Shown here: piece by piece, positions 25,148 through 34,190 of the stretch
How positions within the stretch are numbered: position 1 is the stretch's first letter
Layout of the letters: every line of letters starts with the position of its first letter
DNA from: Bacteroidales bacterium
GTDB lineage: Bacteria; Bacteroidota; Bacteroidia; Bacteroidales; F082
Reading direction: 5' to 3'
DNA length: 62,908 bases
Assembly: GCA_017630195.1 (NCBI GenBank)
Contig: JAGBVS010000037.1
Span: 1-62,908, forward strand
Translations under genes and position numbers: made by a program
The notes under the pieces: model-generated
Databases searched by the model: none
Seen by the model: only the letters and a program-made list of their open reading frames with translations
What the model was told of the DNA's origin: nothing

Positions 25148-26521
25148 CTATTTTATAGTATTAATCCAATTTGCAATATCGACAAGTACCTCTTCTGAAA
25201 TAGTTTCATCAATTGCGCCGTAATCAATAGCCGTTGCAATTGTGCAATGCTGGAAGAAATGATTCAGAGCATCATACTCTTTTATCACATTCTTCTTATT
25301 TTTTGGAAGATTAGACTTTATGACAGGAAGATTATCCTTACTCAACACTTGCAAATCAAGATTTCCGTTTAATGCCATCACAGGACATTTTATCTTGCGG
25401 ATAGCTTCTGCTGGAGAATATTTAATAAACCAAGTGAACCATTCTCCTCCAGCTGTAATGACTTCTACAAGATTCGCTTTGAGATTATCAATCAACGCCA
25501 AATCATTAGCCTTGCATATATCTTCGACATATTCAGTTTTATTCACGATTTCCTTTCCATCAGCCCTATCTTTGTAAACAATTCTCAAAGCAGTCGTATA
25601 GTCACTTACCATATTTTGTGGCACGCCATGTTGTTGCATTATCGCCTCATTTTGACCAACAATAATATCTATGCCATTTGCTGCGCCACCGGCAAGTGAG
25701 ATAACGAAATCCACACTTTTATTAGCACCCATCATAAAAGCTATAGTTCCGCCTTCGCTATGTCCCAAAACGCCAACCTTTCCAAACTTATCCAAACCAC
25801 GAAGATATGCGATTCCCGCTTCTGCATCCGCAAGATTATTTTCAGTTGTCATTCCTTCCACAGGACCTGACGATTTACCAAAGCCTCTGTCATCATATCT
25901 TAAAGACGCTATTCCGTTCTTTGCTAAGAAATCAGCTATTACAAGAAACGGCTTATGTCCCAAAGCTTCCTCATTACGGTCTTGAGCACCACTTCCAGTA
26001 ACCATCAAAACAACAGGAACTGATTTATTTTTATAATTCTCAAAATCAACGGGATATGTCAGAGTTCCCGACAACACTGCGCCTTCTGCTTCATTTTTAA
26101 AGACAACTTCTTCTGTTGTATATGCAAATGGTTCCAAAGGAGTTTGTGGCCGTTTCAATTCAATACCACCTGATTTAAGATTAAGCGGAAGAGAAATTCC
26201 ATTTTGGACAAATACACCTTCAATATCTTCTGACGACACTTTACGTCCATTATATGACGCTCTCAATATCGAAATAGACATATTCAAACTATCTGCGTCA
26301 TTCTTTATCAGTTCGACAGGAATATTCTTTGCACCTTGTTCTGGAACATCCATAGTGCATGTTTGCGTTCCATCTGGCATAGTTTTGATTACAAAACCAA
26401 CATTAAGTTTTTTTGATCCTAAATCGATTGCGCCAGACCAATTCTCTAATGTCTCAGTTTCTTGCGCATAAGCTGCGACAGAAGCAAAGACTACTGCTAA
26501 TAATACTAATACTTTTTTCAT
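25148..26521 (-). CDS. Exported alpha/beta hydrolase (esterase/peptidase-like)
   Basis: A 457-residue protein with a signal peptide (about 1-19, ending AYAQ), a beta-rich N-terminal domain (about 25-130) and an alpha/beta hydrolase domain (about 135-457). The nucleophile elbow is GHSEGG (Ser about residue 254). Asp in LNGNLDLQV and His in ALNHFFQH complete the likely triad; VTGSGAQDRNEE and YDDRGFGKSSG are family phrases. It acts in the periplasm on esters or peptides; substrate unknown. Single gene, divergent from mfd. Confidence 0.85.
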   Translation of the reverse strand: MKKVLVLLAVVFASVAAYAQETETLENWSGAIDLGSKKLNVGFVIKTMPDGTQTCTMDVPEQGAKNIPVELIKNDADSLNMSISILRASYNGRKVSSEDIEGVFVQNGISLPLNLKSGGIELKRPQTPLEPFAYTTEEVVFKNEAEGAVLSGTLTYPVDFENYKNKSVPVVLMVTGSGAQDRNEEALGHKPFLVIADFLAKNGIASLRYDDRGFGKSSGPVEGMTTENNLADAEAGIAYLRGLDKFGKVGVLGHSEGGTIAFMMGANKSVDFVISLAGGAANGIDIIVGQNEAIMQQHGVPQNMVSDYTTALRIVYKDRADGKEIVNKTEYVEDICKANDLALIDNLKANLVEVITAGGEWFTWFIKYSPAEAIRKIKCPVMALNGNLDLQVLSKDNLPVIKSNLPKNKKNVIKEYDALNHFFQHCTIATAIDYGAIDETISEEVLVDIANWINTIK

Positions 26522-26549
26522 AAGGCTTACGGTTTATTTGTTACTTCTA

Positions 26550-26557
26550 CAAAACTA
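26550..26557 (-). promoter_or_regulatory. -7 box for the alpha/beta hydrolase gene
   Basis: CAAAACTA (minus TAGTTTTG) fits TAnnTTTG, 29 bases upstream of the ATG at 26521. Confidence 0.5.
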
Positions 26558-26602
26558 AATATTAATATTGTAATATCCAAGTATTTAAATCAAAAAAATC
26601 TG

Positions 26603-26610
26603 TAATTTCG
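26603..26610 (+). promoter_or_regulatory. -7-like box for mfd
   Basis: TAATTTCG is one base off TAnnTTTG and lies 19 bases before the GTG start of mfd. It supports that GTG as the true start, because no ATG lies between the box and the first conserved residues. Confidence 0.4.
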
Positions 26611-26629
26611 CAAAATTAATTTTAGAACA

Positions 26630-29600
26630 GTGAAAGATCAGATAAAACAGTATTATCTCGAAAGTCCTAATGTAAAAAAGATAATTGATTTTCTTGACAT
26701 TAAAGACAACATATCATGTTTGGGACTTAGCGGTTCAGCCAAATCGTATGTAGTAGCTGCTACGGCAGATAAAATAGGCGGTCATAATTTCATCATTTGC
26801 AGCGACAAAGAACGAGCCGCTTACTTTTACAACGACCTCGAAAACATATTCGGAGAAAAAGACTTCGACTATAGCAAGAAACGTATTTTGTTTTATCCGA
26901 CTTCTTACAAAAGACCTTACGAACCGGAAAAACCTGACAACACTTATATCTTATCACGAACAGAAGTGCTGCAACGTATTTCATCAAGCGAGAGAAAAAC
27001 GATAATCGTAACTTATCCAGAAGCACTGAGCGAAAAAGTCATTACTCGTAAGGCAATGACAAACAAGACTTATAAATTATCTGTAGGCAACGAAATTTCA
27101 TTAGATTCTCTCACCGACGCTCTCGTTAATTTCAATTTTGAACATGTTGATTTCGTAGTGGAGCCAGGTCAGTTTGCAATACGAGGCGGAATTGTCGATG
27201 TCTTTTCTTTCTCTAACGACTACCCTTATCGTATAGAATTTTTCGGCGATGAAATAGATTCAATAAGAAGCTTCAATCCTATCGACCAATTATCAATAGA
27301 AAAGTTAAAGGATATTATATTAATTCCAAATCTTCAAGATTACAATTCTGAAAACGAAAGAGAGTCGATTTTACAATATCTTAAAAACAAATCTGTTATA
27401 TGGATTGAGGAAGAACATTCTCTTGAAGAAAAAATAGAAAATGAATATCAGAAAGCTGTTAATGTTTTTAAAGAAAAAGAAGATATATTAGAAGAGCCAG
27501 ACAGCATTTTCACGAAAGGCAAAGAGATTGTTTATCAGCTAAAAGGTTTCAAGACCATCTCTTTCGGCAATTTCCTTGACAAAAATGAAAACGCCACGGT
27601 TGAATTCAACATTTCGCCTCAGCCTACTTTCAACAAGAATTTCAATCTTTTATTAGACGACATAAAAGAACTCAAATCGGAAAAATTCGCCATTTATTGT
27701 TTTTCTGAAAGCAAGAAGCAGCTCGAACGTATTCAGAGTATCTTGAACGACATCCAGAAAAAAAATGAAGACTACAGCAATTTCAACCCAGTAAATCATT
27801 CTATTCAAGCAGGTTTTATTGATAAAGACTTGAAGATTTGCTGCTATACCGACCATCAGATTTTTGAGCGTTACCACCGTTTCCGACTTCGTGAAGGTTT
27901 CGCCAGCAGCCAGGCGATAACAATCAAGGAATTATATGACCTGAAGCCTGGCGATTATGTCACGCATATTAATTACGGTATTGGTCGTTTTGACGGTTTG
28001 GAGACTATAGAAAACAACGGCAAGCAACAAGAGGCGATGCGTCTCATCTACCAGAACGGCGACCTTTTGTATGTCAGCATTCACTCTTTGCACCGTATTT
28101 CAAAATATTCGAGCAAAGACGGCATGCAGCCTACTTTGAGCAAACTCGGCTCCAGCTCATGGAACAAGCTGAAAGAGAAGACCAAAAGCCGTGTCAAAGA
28201 CATTGCCCGCGAATTGATAAAATTATATGCCGAACGCAAGAACAGCAAAGGCTTCCAATATATGCCTGATACTTATTTGCAGACAGAGCTCGAAGCCTCT
28301 TTCATGTATGAAGACACAGCAGACCAGCTCAAGGCTACCGTTGACGTAAAACGCGACATGGAATCCGAAACCCCTATGGACCGCCTGATATGCGGCGACG
28401 TAGGTTTCGGCAAAACAGAAATCGCCATACGCGCCGCATTCAAAGCCGTATGCGACTCCAAGCAAGTTGCCGTCCTCGTCCCTACAACAGTACTCGCACT
28501 CCAGCATTATCAGACTTTCTGCAAACGCCTCCGTGGGTTCCCTGTTAACATCGATTATATAAATCGTTTCAAAACAGCTAAAGAACAGAAAAAAACAATA
28601 GAAGATTTAAAAAACGGTCATACCGATATAATAATAGGCACACACAGCATCATAGGTAAAAACATCGTCTTCAAAGACTTGGGACTACTCATCATCGACG
28701 AGGAACAAAAATTCGGCGTTTCCGCTAAAGAAAAACTAAAACAATTACAGACTAACGTTGACACTCTTACACTTACAGCTACACCTATCCCAAGGACGCT
28801 GCAATTTTCAATGATGGGAGCTCGCGACATGAGCATCATAAAAACGCCTCCGGCAAACAGACAGCCTGTCACCACCGAGTTGCATTCTTTCAATCCGGAT
28901 ATTATTCGTGACGCGGTTCAATATGAACTTGCTCGCGACGGACAAGTGTTTTTCATCCATAACAGAATACAAAACATCCAGGATGTTTGCGACATGATAA
29001 CAAATTGCGTCCCGGGAGTAAGAGTAGCCGTAGCTCACGGTCAGATGGAAGGCAGCAAACTCGAGAAAATCATGCTCGACTTCATCGACGAGAAATACGA
29101 CGTGCTTTTATCTACTACAATAATAGAATCAGGATTGGACATCCCAAACGCAAACACTATCATAATCAATGAAGCTCAGAACTTCGGTCTCAGCGACTTA
29201 CATCAGTTAAGAGGTCGTGTCGGACGTTCCAACAAAAAAGCCTTCTGTTACCTTTTGTCGCCTCCTTTATCCACATTGCCCGACGAATCGAGGAAACGAC
29301 TACGCGCCTTGGAGGACTTCTCCGACCTCGGCAGCGGATTCAACATCGCATTGCGCGACTTGGACATAAGAGGCGCTGGAAATCTCCTCGGCGCTGAACA
29401 AAGTGGTTTTATCAACGACATCGGATTCGAGACTTATCATAAAATCTTGGACGAAGCAATACTCGAACTTAAAGAAACTGAATTTAAAGATTTGTTCGAA
29501 GGCGAACTTCGTGAAAAGAAATTCGTCAGCGAATGTGTTTTTGAATCCGACCTCGAAATATTGCTTCCTAACGATTATGTCGATTCATCAGCCGAACGCA

Positions 29601-29986
29601 TCAGTCTTTACACCGAACTCGACCATATTCAAAATGAAGAAGGCCTCGTCAGATTTACAAATAACATCACTGACAGATTCGGACAAATACCGCCTCAGAC
29701 AGAAGATTTATTGAATACGATGAGACTACGTTGGCTTGCTCGCGACCTTGGCTTTGAAAAGATTATGTTGAAAAATAAAATAATGACAGCATATCTCGTA
29801 TCTAACCAAGAGTCGGAATATTATCAAACCGACACCTTCATCAAGATAATAAGATATGCTGCCACACATCCTCGCCGCTGCAAAGTCAAAGAACTCAACG
29901 GCAAAAATATTTTTTATTTAGACGCAATAAACAATGTTGGCGAAGCCTTGAAAGTTATCAGAGAAATAACTCAAATAAACGAATAA
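26630..29986 (+). CDS. mfd: Mfd transcription-repair coupling factor
   Basis: An 1118-residue SF2 DNA translocase that removes stalled RNA polymerase and recruits UvrA for excision repair. Domain order: UvrB-like N-terminal region (about 10-300), RNA-polymerase interacting CarD-like domain (PGDYVTHINYGIGRFDG, about 442-458), then RecA-like motor domains with GDVGFGKTE (Walker A, about 587-595), DEEQKFG (motif II) and the C-terminal QLRGRVGRS motif VI. The C-terminal UvrA-autoinhibition domain is present. Length is normal. The start is GTG, translated as Met. Single gene. Confidence 0.97.
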   Translation: MKDQIKQYYLESPNVKKIIDFLDIKDNISCLGLSGSAKSYVVAATADKIGGHNFIICSDKERAAYFYNDLENIFGEKDFDYSKKRILFYPTSYKRPYEPEKPDNTYILSRTEVLQRISSSERKTIIVTYPEALSEKVITRKAMTNKTYKLSVGNEISLDSLTDALVNFNFEHVDFVVEPGQFAIRGGIVDVFSFSNDYPYRIEFFGDEIDSIRSFNPIDQLSIEKLKDIILIPNLQDYNSENERESILQYLKNKSVIWIEEEHSLEEKIENEYQKAVNVFKEKEDILEEPDSIFTKGKEIVYQLKGFKTISFGNFLDKNENATVEFNISPQPTFNKNFNLLLDDIKELKSEKFAIYCFSESKKQLERIQSILNDIQKKNEDYSNFNPVNHSIQAGFIDKDLKICCYTDHQIFERYHRFRLREGFASSQAITIKELYDLKPGDYVTHINYGIGRFDGLETIENNGKQQEAMRLIYQNGDLLYVSIHSLHRISKYSSKDGMQPTLSKLGSSSWNKLKEKTKSRVKDIARELIKLYAERKNSKGFQYMPDTYLQTELEASFMYEDTADQLKATVDVKRDMESETPMDRLICGDVGFGKTEIAIRAAFKAVCDSKQVAVLVPTTVLALQHYQTFCKRLRGFPVNIDYINRFKTAKEQKKTIEDLKNGHTDIIIGTHSIIGKNIVFKDLGLLIIDEEQKFGVSAKEKLKQLQTNVDTLTLTATPIPRTLQFSMMGARDMSIIKTPPANRQPVTTELHSFNPDIIRDAVQYELARDGQVFFIHNRIQNIQDVCDMITNCVPGVRVAVAHGQMEGSKLEKIMLDFIDEKYDVLLSTTIIESGLDIPNANTIIINEAQNFGLSDLHQLRGRVGRSNKKAFCYLLSPPLSTLPDESRKRLRALEDFSDLGSGFNIALRDLDIRGAGNLLGAEQSGFINDIGFETYHKILDEAILELKETEFKDLFEGELREKKFVSECVFESDLEILLPNDYVDSSAERISLYTELDHIQNEEGLVRFTNNITDRFGQIPPQTEDLLNTMRLRWLARDLGFEKIMLKNKIMTAYLVSNQESEYYQTDTFIKIIRYAATHPRRCKVKELNGKNIFYLDAINNVGEALKVIREITQINE

Positions 29987-29998
29987 TTTCTCATCATT

Positions 29999-31036
29999 TC
30001 ATTGCTTGTCATATTGTTGTACTTCTTCATAAATATATTCAAGCTGTATTCCGGCCATCTTGAACATACTTTCCGATTCGGCGCAGTCGTGGTATTTTCT
30101 TTGACATACCACTCTTACGATACCGCAATTTATTATCAACATGGCACATGTTCTACATGGTGTCATTCTGCAATATAAGGTACTGCCTTCCAATGCTATG
30201 CCTCGTTTTGCAGCCTGAGCTATGGCATTTTGTTCTGCATGAACCGTCCTTACGCAATGTTGCGTGATATGTCCGTCTTCGTGAATCATCTTTTTGAAAA
30301 GATGGCCTACTTCATCGCAATGTGGCAGACCTGTTGGTGCTCCGACGTAACCTGTTACCAAAATCTGGCGGTCTTTCACGATGACGCAACCGCTACGTCC
30401 TCTGTTACATGTTGCACGTTCGGCGACAGTATCAGCGAGATTCATGAAATATTCGTCCCATGTCGGACGCTTATATTCCTGCTCGCCTATTTTATTTAAT
30501 ACTTCTTCCACTTTTTTATGCAGTTCTTCAATTGTTCCGTCGTTAACAAACAGATAATTAGCCTCTCTGATACAAGCTGCTATGTTTTGTTTATTAGGGT
30601 CATCTGAATTCATCTCACGTTCTTCGTTAGCGACGAAAGTCTCGAAACTCACAGAATCCGTTTCTGATTTTCTCTCTCTAATACGTTGATAACGAATCTT
30701 CTGATCAGCGTCAACAGCGAAGAGATAGAAGTTACCTTTTGAACGTAAAGCATTGACTTCACCAATTGCACGAACGCTTTCTATGATAGCGTTTTTTCCT
30801 GTAGCGAAAGCTCTCTCATAAAGCTGCGTCGCTATATAACTTGGCGAATGTTTGGCTCTCAAGTCGTTACCCACTTCCGTAAGAGTATCGCGATTTACTT
30901 CAAGACCTCTTTTTTTCACTTCTTCTGCAATAAAAGCACGCACTGAATAATGCACGTAGCCTTTTTCCTTGACGAGATAATCTACAATAGTGCCTTTGCC
31001 GGCTCCTAATGTTCCTGTGATTCCTATTATATTCAT
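29999..31036 (-). CDS. Fusion of P-loop kinase-like domain and dCMP deaminase
   Basis: A 345-residue two-domain protein. Residues 1-180 form a P-loop domain (GTLGAGKGT, 8-16; later IRYQRIRERKSE) like dephospho-CoA kinase/UPF0200-type nucleotide kinases. Residues 190-345 form a zinc cytidine/dCMP deaminase domain with HAEQNAIAQ (H266, E268) and TPCRTC (C294, C297), plus an upstream RGRSGCVIV strand. The deaminase half would turn dCMP into dUMP for thymidylate synthesis. The same order of parts is known in anti-phage DcdV/AvcD deaminases, which are longer. No promoter box is clear; it may share transcription with the LOG gene upstream. Confidence 0.85.
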   Translation of the reverse strand: MNIIGITGTLGAGKGTIVDYLVKEKGYVHYSVRAFIAEEVKKRGLEVNRDTLTEVGNDLRAKHSPSYIATQLYERAFATGKNAIIESVRAIGEVNALRSKGNFYLFAVDADQKIRYQRIRERKSETDSVSFETFVANEEREMNSDDPNKQNIAACIREANYLFVNDGTIEELHKKVEEVLNKIGEQEYKRPTWDEYFMNLADTVAERATCNRGRSGCVIVKDRQILVTGYVGAPTGLPHCDEVGHLFKKMIHEDGHITQHCVRTVHAEQNAIAQAAKRGIALEGSTLYCRMTPCRTCAMLIINCGIVRVVCQRKYHDCAESESMFKMAGIQLEYIYEEVQQYDKQ

Positions 31037-31060
31037 AATATTTTTAGCTTTGTTAATTAT

Positions 31061-31102
31061 ATGGCTATGCCATACGTTATATCTTTCTGAGCCTTTCAGG
31101 CT
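31061..31102. repeat. Double palindrome between two minus-strand genes
   Basis: Two small hairpins in a row: ATGGC-TAT-GCCAT (31061-31073) and AGCC-TTTCA-GGCT (31090-31102). They look like a REP-type palindromic unit in the gap between the LOG gene and the deaminase fusion. Neither has a T-run. No second copy was noticed in this window. Confidence 0.5.
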
Positions 31103-31109
31103 GATTTTG

Positions 31110-31697
31110 TTATTTACTTTCTTCTTTAATATCCTGAATCCATTGGTCGATGTCGATGGATTTATGTCTGCTTAATTCATTAAATAATGTTTCCGGATTG
31201 TCGCTGACGATAATATTATCGCGATGTTCTTTACGAATAAAACCTTGACTTACTGCATGATTGACAAACTGCATCATACTATCATAATAATTCAATGTGT
31301 TATAAAGAGCTACCGGTTTGTCGGCAATGCGAAGTTGGTTCAACACTGTTATTTCGAAGAGTTCGTCCAAAGTGCCGAAGCCTCCTGGCATTGCTATAAA
31401 AGCATCAGATTCGTTGATAAGCATCAACTTACGTTCCGACATAGAATCAACTTCTATCATTTCAGTCACGCCTTCGTGAGCTATTTCCATATCGGTAATG
31501 AGCTTCGGTATTATTCCAACAACGCATTTTCCTTTTTCCAACATCTTGTCGGCGATGATTTTCATAAGGCCGACATTGGCGCCGCCATAATATAAAGTGC
31601 AATCATGTTGAGCAAGGACCTCGCCCAATTGAGCAGCTGCTTCTTGGTATCTCGGGTCGTTACCCATGCTGCTTCCGCAAAAAACACATACTTTCAT
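31110..31697 (-). CDS. LOG-family phosphoribohydrolase (TIGR00730-like)
   Basis: A 195-residue Rossmann-fold protein with the LOG family signature MPGGFGTLDELFEI (PGGxGTxxE, about 102-115) and an N-terminal VCVFCGSSMGN. Family members cut nucleoside 5'-monophosphates to base plus ribose 5-phosphate (cytokinin activation in plants; role in bacteria less clear). A longer reading frame extends 14 codons upstream, but I chose ATG 31697. It starts directly at the first beta strand, and the promoter box at 31716-31723 lies inside that extension. Confidence 0.88.
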   Translation of the reverse strand: MKVCVFCGSSMGNDPRYQEAAAQLGEVLAQHDCTLYYGGANVGLMKIIADKMLEKGKCVVGIIPKLITDMEIAHEGVTEMIEVDSMSERKLMLINESDAFIAMPGGFGTLDELFEITVLNQLRIADKPVALYNTLNYYDSMMQFVNHAVSQGFIRKEHRDNIIVSDNPETLFNELSRHKSIDIDQWIQDIKEESK

Positions 31698-31715
31698 TAT
31701 GATAATTTTATTTCG

Positions 31716-31723
31716 CAAATATA
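31716..31723 (-). promoter_or_regulatory. -7 box for the LOG-family gene
   Basis: CAAATATA (minus TATATTTG) fits TAnnTTTG and sits 18 bases upstream of the chosen ATG, which decides against the longer reading frame. Confidence 0.55.
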
Positions 31724-31731
31724 ATAAAAAA

Positions 31732-31856
31732 GACCACAAGACTACAAGACCACAAGACTACAAGTTTTTTTTTAGTTAGGAAGTAATGAAGTGATGAAGT
31801 AAATAGTGAAATTATTACATCACCAGAAATCCAAAGCTCCAGAAATCCAGAAATCC
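31732..31856. repeat. Cluster of short tandem repeats in a noncoding gap
   Basis: Three kinds of repeat lie side by side: GACCACAAGACTACAA twice in tandem (31732-31763), GAAGTRAT-type octamers three times (31780-31803) and CCAGAAATCC three times (31823-31832, 31839-31848, 31847-31856). The rest of the gap to 31927 shows nothing I can name. The units differ from each other and are not CRISPR-like. Confidence 0.75.
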
Positions 31857-31927
31857 TTCTCCGCTTCAAAAGGATGCCGCTCCAATCCCTAACGCATCAG
31901 AGGCAACTAAAATCAGTTTCTACATCT

Positions 31928-33049
31928 TCAATTGCAAAGATATATTAACTTCTCAAAAATATCAATTCCTGTGTCAATAATCTCATCTTCAAATTCGTAA
32001 ATCGGACTATGAAGCGGTTCGTGTTCCAAGCCGCAACCAAGACCAAAGAGGCAGGCCGGGCACAAAGTGCCGAATCTTCCGAAATCCTCCGACCATGGAA
32101 ACGGAGCGTTTATCATATTGACCGACAACTTCAATTCCTTGGCAGCCTTTTCGACAGTTTCTACTTCCTCAACAGAATTAATCGTCGCCTCAAACGCCTC
32201 ATGAATACTATACGAAAATCTCAGTTTGAACTCATGTGCCACATATTCGCACAAAGCGATAGTACTTTCTGTTAATTTATTTAAAGCATTATTATCTTGA
32301 CTTCTCAAAGTAATCCAGATTTCGGCATATCCCGGAGTTACGCCAAATGTCTTCTCCCCGATTGAAACATGAGTAACTGTCAAAATAGTATTGTATTTGT
32401 CTTTTTTAAGATTCTCATATTTTTTCTGAAACGCATCGAGAAGAGTCGTGACGACAATCTGCGGGTTGTTGCCTTTCTCTGGTTGCGAGGCATGAGAAGT
32501 AGCGCCTTCAAAAACGAGTTTCAAGCCCTGAGATGCAGAAGCAAAACATCCTTTCTTCAAGACAATCTGATGTTTGGCATAACCAGGAAGATTGTGCAAA
32601 GCAAAAGCTACATCTATCTTCAATTCTTTAAATTGAGAATCATTTATGACAGCTAAAGCTCCTTCCCCATTCTCTTCAGCAGGCTGGAAAAGAAGAATCA
32701 CATCACCTTTTTCCGGACGTTTCTTTCCATAACGCATTGCTAATCCGCACAATATAGCAGTATGACCATCATGCCCGCATCGATGAGAATATTGACTTTG
32801 ATCTTTCGTCTTTCGACTTTCAACCAAAGGAATATTAAGTCCGTCGATATCGGCGCGAATAAGAATATTTTTCCCCGTTTCTTTTCCTTTAAAAATCACG
32901 ATGATACCATAACCGCCAATATTTTTCAAATGAACATCAGGATTTGTCTTTTCCAAAAAGGCATTTATAATCTTATTCGTCTTTTTCTCCTGTCCCGACA
33001 ATTCAGCGTTTATATTCAACTTATGTCGTAGTGATTCAAGCACTTTCAT
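31928..33049 (-). CDS. M20-family amidohydrolase (aminoacylase-like)
   Basis: A 373-residue cytoplasmic metallohydrolase of the M20 peptidase family. Visible are HRCGHDGHTAILCGLA (metal-binding His/Asp, about 89-104), the catalytic Glu pair in FQPAEENGEGA (about 120-130) and the late metal His in GLEHEPLHSP. The C-terminal dimerisation domain insertion (SHASQPEKGNNP) is present. Relatives hydrolyse N-acyl amino acids, hippurate or short peptides; the substrate here is open. Single gene, divergent from manA. Confidence 0.87.
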   Translation of the reverse strand: MKVLESLRHKLNINAELSGQEKKTNKIINAFLEKTNPDVHLKNIGGYGIIVIFKGKETGKNILIRADIDGLNIPLVESRKTKDQSQYSHRCGHDGHTAILCGLAMRYGKKRPEKGDVILLFQPAEENGEGALAVINDSQFKELKIDVAFALHNLPGYAKHQIVLKKGCFASASQGLKLVFEGATSHASQPEKGNNPQIVVTTLLDAFQKKYENLKKDKYNTILTVTHVSIGEKTFGVTPGYAEIWITLRSQDNNALNKLTESTIALCEYVAHEFKLRFSYSIHEAFEATINSVEEVETVEKAAKELKLSVNMINAPFPWSEDFGRFGTLCPACLFGLGCGLEHEPLHSPIYEFEDEIIDTGIDIFEKLIYLCN

Positions 33050-33100
33050 ATTTACATCATTAAACTTAAAACCTTAAATCATAAACTAATTCAAGCTACC

Positions 33101-33108
33101 CAAAAGTA
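33101..33108 (-). promoter_or_regulatory. -7 box for the M20 gene
   Basis: CAAAAGTA (minus TACTTTTG) fits TAnnTTTG, 52 bases before the start codon. Confidence 0.45.
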
Positions 33109-33156
33109 AAAATAATTTTTTCATAATTTTAATATTTCTACAAAAAAGAAAAGTAT

Positions 33157-33164
33157 TATCTTTG
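33157..33164 (+). promoter_or_regulatory. -7 box for manA
   Basis: TATCTTTG fits TAnnTTTG. Transcription would begin near 33170, so a TTG start at 33175 would have almost no leader, while the ATG at 33184 has about 14 bases. This favours the ATG. Confidence 0.6.
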
Positions 33165-33183
33165 TAGCAATAAATTGACGTCA

Positions 33184-34173
33184 ATGAGTGTTTTATATCC
33201 TTTAAAGTTCACGCCATCATATTTTGAAAAAATATGGGGTGGACAACACGTTAAAACCATTCTAAACCAAGACTTTGGTAATTTAATGAATTGTGGAGAA
33301 GCATGGTTGCTCTCCGGCCTTGAAGGTCAAAACAGCATCGTAAGCAATGGCGATTTTGCAGGCGACGAGCTTAATGATTTAATAGAAACCTTCATGGGCG
33401 ACCTCGTAGGCGATGAGGTCTTCAACAAATTCGGTGAACGTTTCCCATTATTAATAAAGGTGATTGACCCATTAGATAATTTATCTATTCAGGTACATCC
33501 AGACGATGAACTTGCACAAAAGATAGATTTATATAATGGCAAAACCGAGATGTGGTATGTCATGCATGCCGAAAAAGGAGCTAAACTTGTATCCGGATTC
33601 AACAAAGAAGTAACACCTGAAGAATTTGAAAAAGCCATCACTGAAAAGAACATCGAAGGCATGCTCAACTATGAAAATGTACAAACCGACGATGTGTTCT
33701 TCATTCCTGCAAGAAAGATTCATGCTCTCGGCGCAGGCTGCATGGTAGCTGAAATTCAACAGACAAGCGACACATCTTATCGCGTTTATGATTGGGACAG
33801 AATAGACCGCTTCGGAATGCAACGCCAGTTGCACATAGACGAAGCTCTCGCCACAATCAATTTTAAAAAAGAAGACAGCGGCAAAGTCAAATACGACAAA
33901 AAAATTAAAAATTCAACTGTCAATTTGGTAAGTTGCCCTTATTTCACCACTAATATAATTAATTTAGATGCCAAATCGGCTCTCAAAAAAGACTATTCCG
34001 AATTAGATTCATTCGTGATATTGATGAGCGTTTCTGGAAATTTCATCTTATCATACGAAGGCGGAACCGAGTTGATAAAAGCCGGCGAATGTATTTTGGT
34101 TCCTAACATAATCAACAAGGTGGATATTATAACCAACGAAGAATGTAAATTATTAGAAGTATATATTGTATAA
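33184..34173 (+). CDS. manA: Mannose-6-phosphate isomerase, class I
   Basis: A 329-residue zinc enzyme that interconverts fructose 6-phosphate and mannose 6-phosphate, feeding GDP-mannose and mannosylated glycans. The cupin metal site is visible: SIQVHPDDELAQ (about 106-117), GKTEMWYVM with the zinc Glu, and FFIPARKIHALGAG (zinc His). Length fits the short bacterial class. A TTG three codons upstream could extend it by MTS; the ATG is preferred from the promoter position. A TlpA-like gene follows after 17 bases, so these may form one operon. Confidence 0.93.
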   Translation: MSVLYPLKFTPSYFEKIWGGQHVKTILNQDFGNLMNCGEAWLLSGLEGQNSIVSNGDFAGDELNDLIETFMGDLVGDEVFNKFGERFPLLIKVIDPLDNLSIQVHPDDELAQKIDLYNGKTEMWYVMHAEKGAKLVSGFNKEVTPEEFEKAITEKNIEGMLNYENVQTDDVFFIPARKIHALGAGCMVAEIQQTSDTSYRVYDWDRIDRFGMQRQLHIDEALATINFKKEDSGKVKYDKKIKNSTVNLVSCPYFTTNIINLDAKSALKKDYSELDSFVILMSVSGNFILSYEGGTELIKAGECILVPNIINKVDIITNEECKLLEVYIV

Positions 34174-34190
34174 CTAAATCAAATTAAACT

